From NCBI GenBank assembly GCA_003221825.1, contig QHUE01000178.1, positions 1-8,367 of the forward strand: DNA of 8,367 bases, given 5' to 3'. Under the pieces are notes generated by a model that saw only the letters and a program-made list of their open reading frames with translations, was not told the origin of the DNA and searched no databases. Position 1 is the stretch's first letter. The number at the start of each line of letters is the position of its first letter. The translations under genes and the position numbers were made by a program. Origin of the DNA: Gemmatimonadota bacterium. GTDB taxonomy: Bacteria > Gemmatimonadota > Gemmatimonadetes > Gemmatimonadales > GWC2-71-9. Below, one piece after another: positions 6,636-8,367 of this stretch.

Positions 6636-7148
6636 ATGCGCGCCCATAGCTGTCTTGCCGTCCTGCTCACCGCGGTATTCGCCTGCCAGCCGGCCGACAC
6701 CACGGCCAGCGCCAAGCAAGGCATCGACGCCGCCAACGCGCAGTGGCCCCGGCTCACCAGCACCGGCCACGCCGACTCCCTCGCCGAGTTCTACGCGATT
6801 GACGCGGTCATGATGCCACCGAACATGGCGACCGTGAAGGGCAAGGACGCGATCCGCGCGTTCTTCGCGACCATGAACACGATCGACCCACGCCCAACCC
6901 TGACGCTCCACGCTGACGCGGTGCATGGCGCCGGGGCTATGGCCATGGAACGGGGCCGCTGGCACTGGGCCTTCCCTGCGGGCGCGAAACTGCCGCCGGG
7001 TACGCCCGCCGTGGACTCGGGCAAGTACGTCGTGCACTGGATGCAGCAGAACGGGAAATGGCTGATGGTCGACGACATCTGGAATAGCGACTCGCCGCTG
7101 CCCACGCCTCCGGCGCCCCCGCCGGCGCCGGCGCGACGCAGCCGGTAG
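6636..7148 (+). CDS. SnoaL/DUF4440-like lipoprotein
   Basis: A 170-residue exported protein with an NTF2-like fold of the SnoaL/DUF4440 type. The N-terminus 'MRAHSCLAVLLTAVFAC' is a lipoprotein-like signal with Cys17 as probable lipidation site; VFA-Cys is an imperfect lipobox. Fold marks are the helix 'GIDAANAQWPRL' (29-40), 'LAEFYAIDAVMMPPN' (49-63, the typical 'yaeDavv.pP' turn), 'VKGKDAIRAFF' (67-77), and the closing strands 'GKYVVHWMQQNGKWLMVDDIWNSD' around 129-152. The C-terminal 17 residues form a Pro-rich tail ending RRSR. Such folds serve as small enzymes, binding proteins or inhibitors, and nothing here identifies a substrate. An ATG at 6631 is out of frame; 6636 has a well-spaced GGAG. 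It sits 80 bp after the oxidoreductase and may be cotranscribed with it or separate. Confidence 0.85.
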   Translation: MRAHSCLAVLLTAVFACQPADTTASAKQGIDAANAQWPRLTSTGHADSLAEFYAIDAVMMPPNMATVKGKDAIRAFFATMNTIDPRPTLTLHADAVHGAGAMAMERGRWHWAFPAGAKLPPGTPAVDSGKYVVHWMQQNGKWLMVDDIWNSDSPLPTPPAPPPAPARRSR

Positions 7149-7193
7149 ACGTGCAGAGGTAGGCGCCGAGAAACGGGTAGGATGCAGAACCAG

Positions 7194-7221
7194 GTAGGGG
7201 CGCAGCATGCTGCGCCCCTAC
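7194..7221. repeat. 28-bp perfect palindrome, probable terminator or REP-like element
   Basis: The 14-base arm GTAGGGGCGCAGCA is followed directly by its exact reverse complement. As RNA it forms a stem of about 12 bp with a tiny loop, and TCCTTTT (7222-7228) follows on the + strand. It lies 45 bp after the stop of the SnoaL-like gene, so it could end that transcript. Perfect 'GTAGGGGCGC...' palindromes recur between genes in various environmental bacterial genomes (general recollection), so it may also be one copy of a dispersed family. Three GGTAGG words precede or enter it (7158, 7176, 7193). Confidence 0.7.
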
Positions 7222-7368
7222 TCCTTTTGCTGGATGTGGCACCAGCGCCACACCCGCACGACGCTGTTGCTCTGAAGCACCACATCTGACGCGCCGAACC
7301 CGACTTCACGAGGCCGGTCGCCAGGCGGCAGCCAAGCATGGAACGTGCGAGCGCGTAGCGGGCACACG

Positions 7369-8171
<803 letters not shown>

Positions 8172-8175
<4 letters not shown>

Positions 8176-8367
8176 ATCAGCAGCCGTCGCCGCCTCGGTT
8201 CCCTCCTCTTCTATTAGGCGACGAGTGGGACGCGCGACCCAAGCGGCCTCGCGTCATGGTAATCGCCGCGGTGATCGTCGTGGCGCTCATCGTGACCGGC
8301 GTCGGGCTGCTGCGCAGCCGCGAGCGCATGTCGGAGTCAGCGAATGAACGTGAGTGGAACCCCATCA
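8172..8367 (+). CDS. N-terminus of a single-pass membrane protein, cut by window edge
   Basis: The frame opens with ATG at 8172, overlapping the previous stop in ATGA, and stays open to the edge for 65 codons. The first 28 residues are Pro/Arg-rich and polar ('MNQQPSPPRFPPLLLGDEWD', then 'ARPKRPR'), followed by a hydrophobic segment of about 20 residues (29-48, 'VMVIAAVIVVALIVTGVGLL') and a charged stretch ('RSRERMSESANEREW'). By the positive-inside rule the basic residues before the segment favour a cytoplasmic N-terminus, but basic residues also flank the other side. The 4-bp overlap implies coupled translation with the proline-linker lipoprotein. The family is not recognisable from the visible part. 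Confidence 0.7.

Overview
This is a GC-rich bacterial chromosome segment with eight protein-coding genes, the last cut by the right edge, plus one probable gene relic. It is probably from a member of the Gemmatimonadota or a similar soil or sediment lineage. The basis is high GC, many lipoprotein and Tat exports, the wording of the 'GADLDPDGYTVTVDG' repeat domain in the sugar-dehydrogenase-like protein (a style I associate with Gemmatimonadota), and a proline-linker/Ig-like lipoprotein. No rRNA, tRNA, CRISPR array, transposase, integrase or phage gene is visible.

Layout. 1-337 holds no gene I can support. 338-913 (+) is a small secreted DUF1579-like protein. Convergent to it, at 919-1075 (-), is a broken C-terminal remnant of a glycoside hydrolase gene. 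It shares 29 identical bases with the 3' end of the intact hydrolase further along. 1152-2876 (+) is a lipoprotein PQQ-dependent sugar/sorbosone dehydrogenase-like beta-propeller with a beta-sandwich domain and a PKD domain. Its stop lies 21 bp from that of the convergent 2898-4904 (-) gene, a Tat-exported lipoprotein glycoside hydrolase of the alpha-galactosidase-like (GH36/GH-D) kind. Only 21 bp separate the hydrolase start from the divergent aldo/keto reductase (4926-5909, +). That gene is followed after a single base by an NADP/F420-type oxidoreductase (5911-6555, +). Then come a SnoaL/DUF4440-like lipoprotein (6636-7148, +), a 28-bp perfect palindrome, a lipoprotein with an unbroken run of 30 prolines (7369-8175, +), and, overlapping it by 4 bp, the start of a single-pass membrane protein (8172 to the edge).

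How they may work together (inference). The hydrolase and the PQQ dehydrogenase would act outside the inner membrane, on glycosides and on the released sugars or aldehydes. The aldo/keto reductase and the NADP-binding protein would carry out cytosolic carbonyl and pyridine-nucleotide redox chemistry. The right-hand lipoprotein/membrane-protein pair is translationally coupled and of unknown function. I see no clear defence, mobile or otherwise new system. The best leads are the hydrolase relic with its repeat, the perfect palindrome and the 30-proline linker pair.
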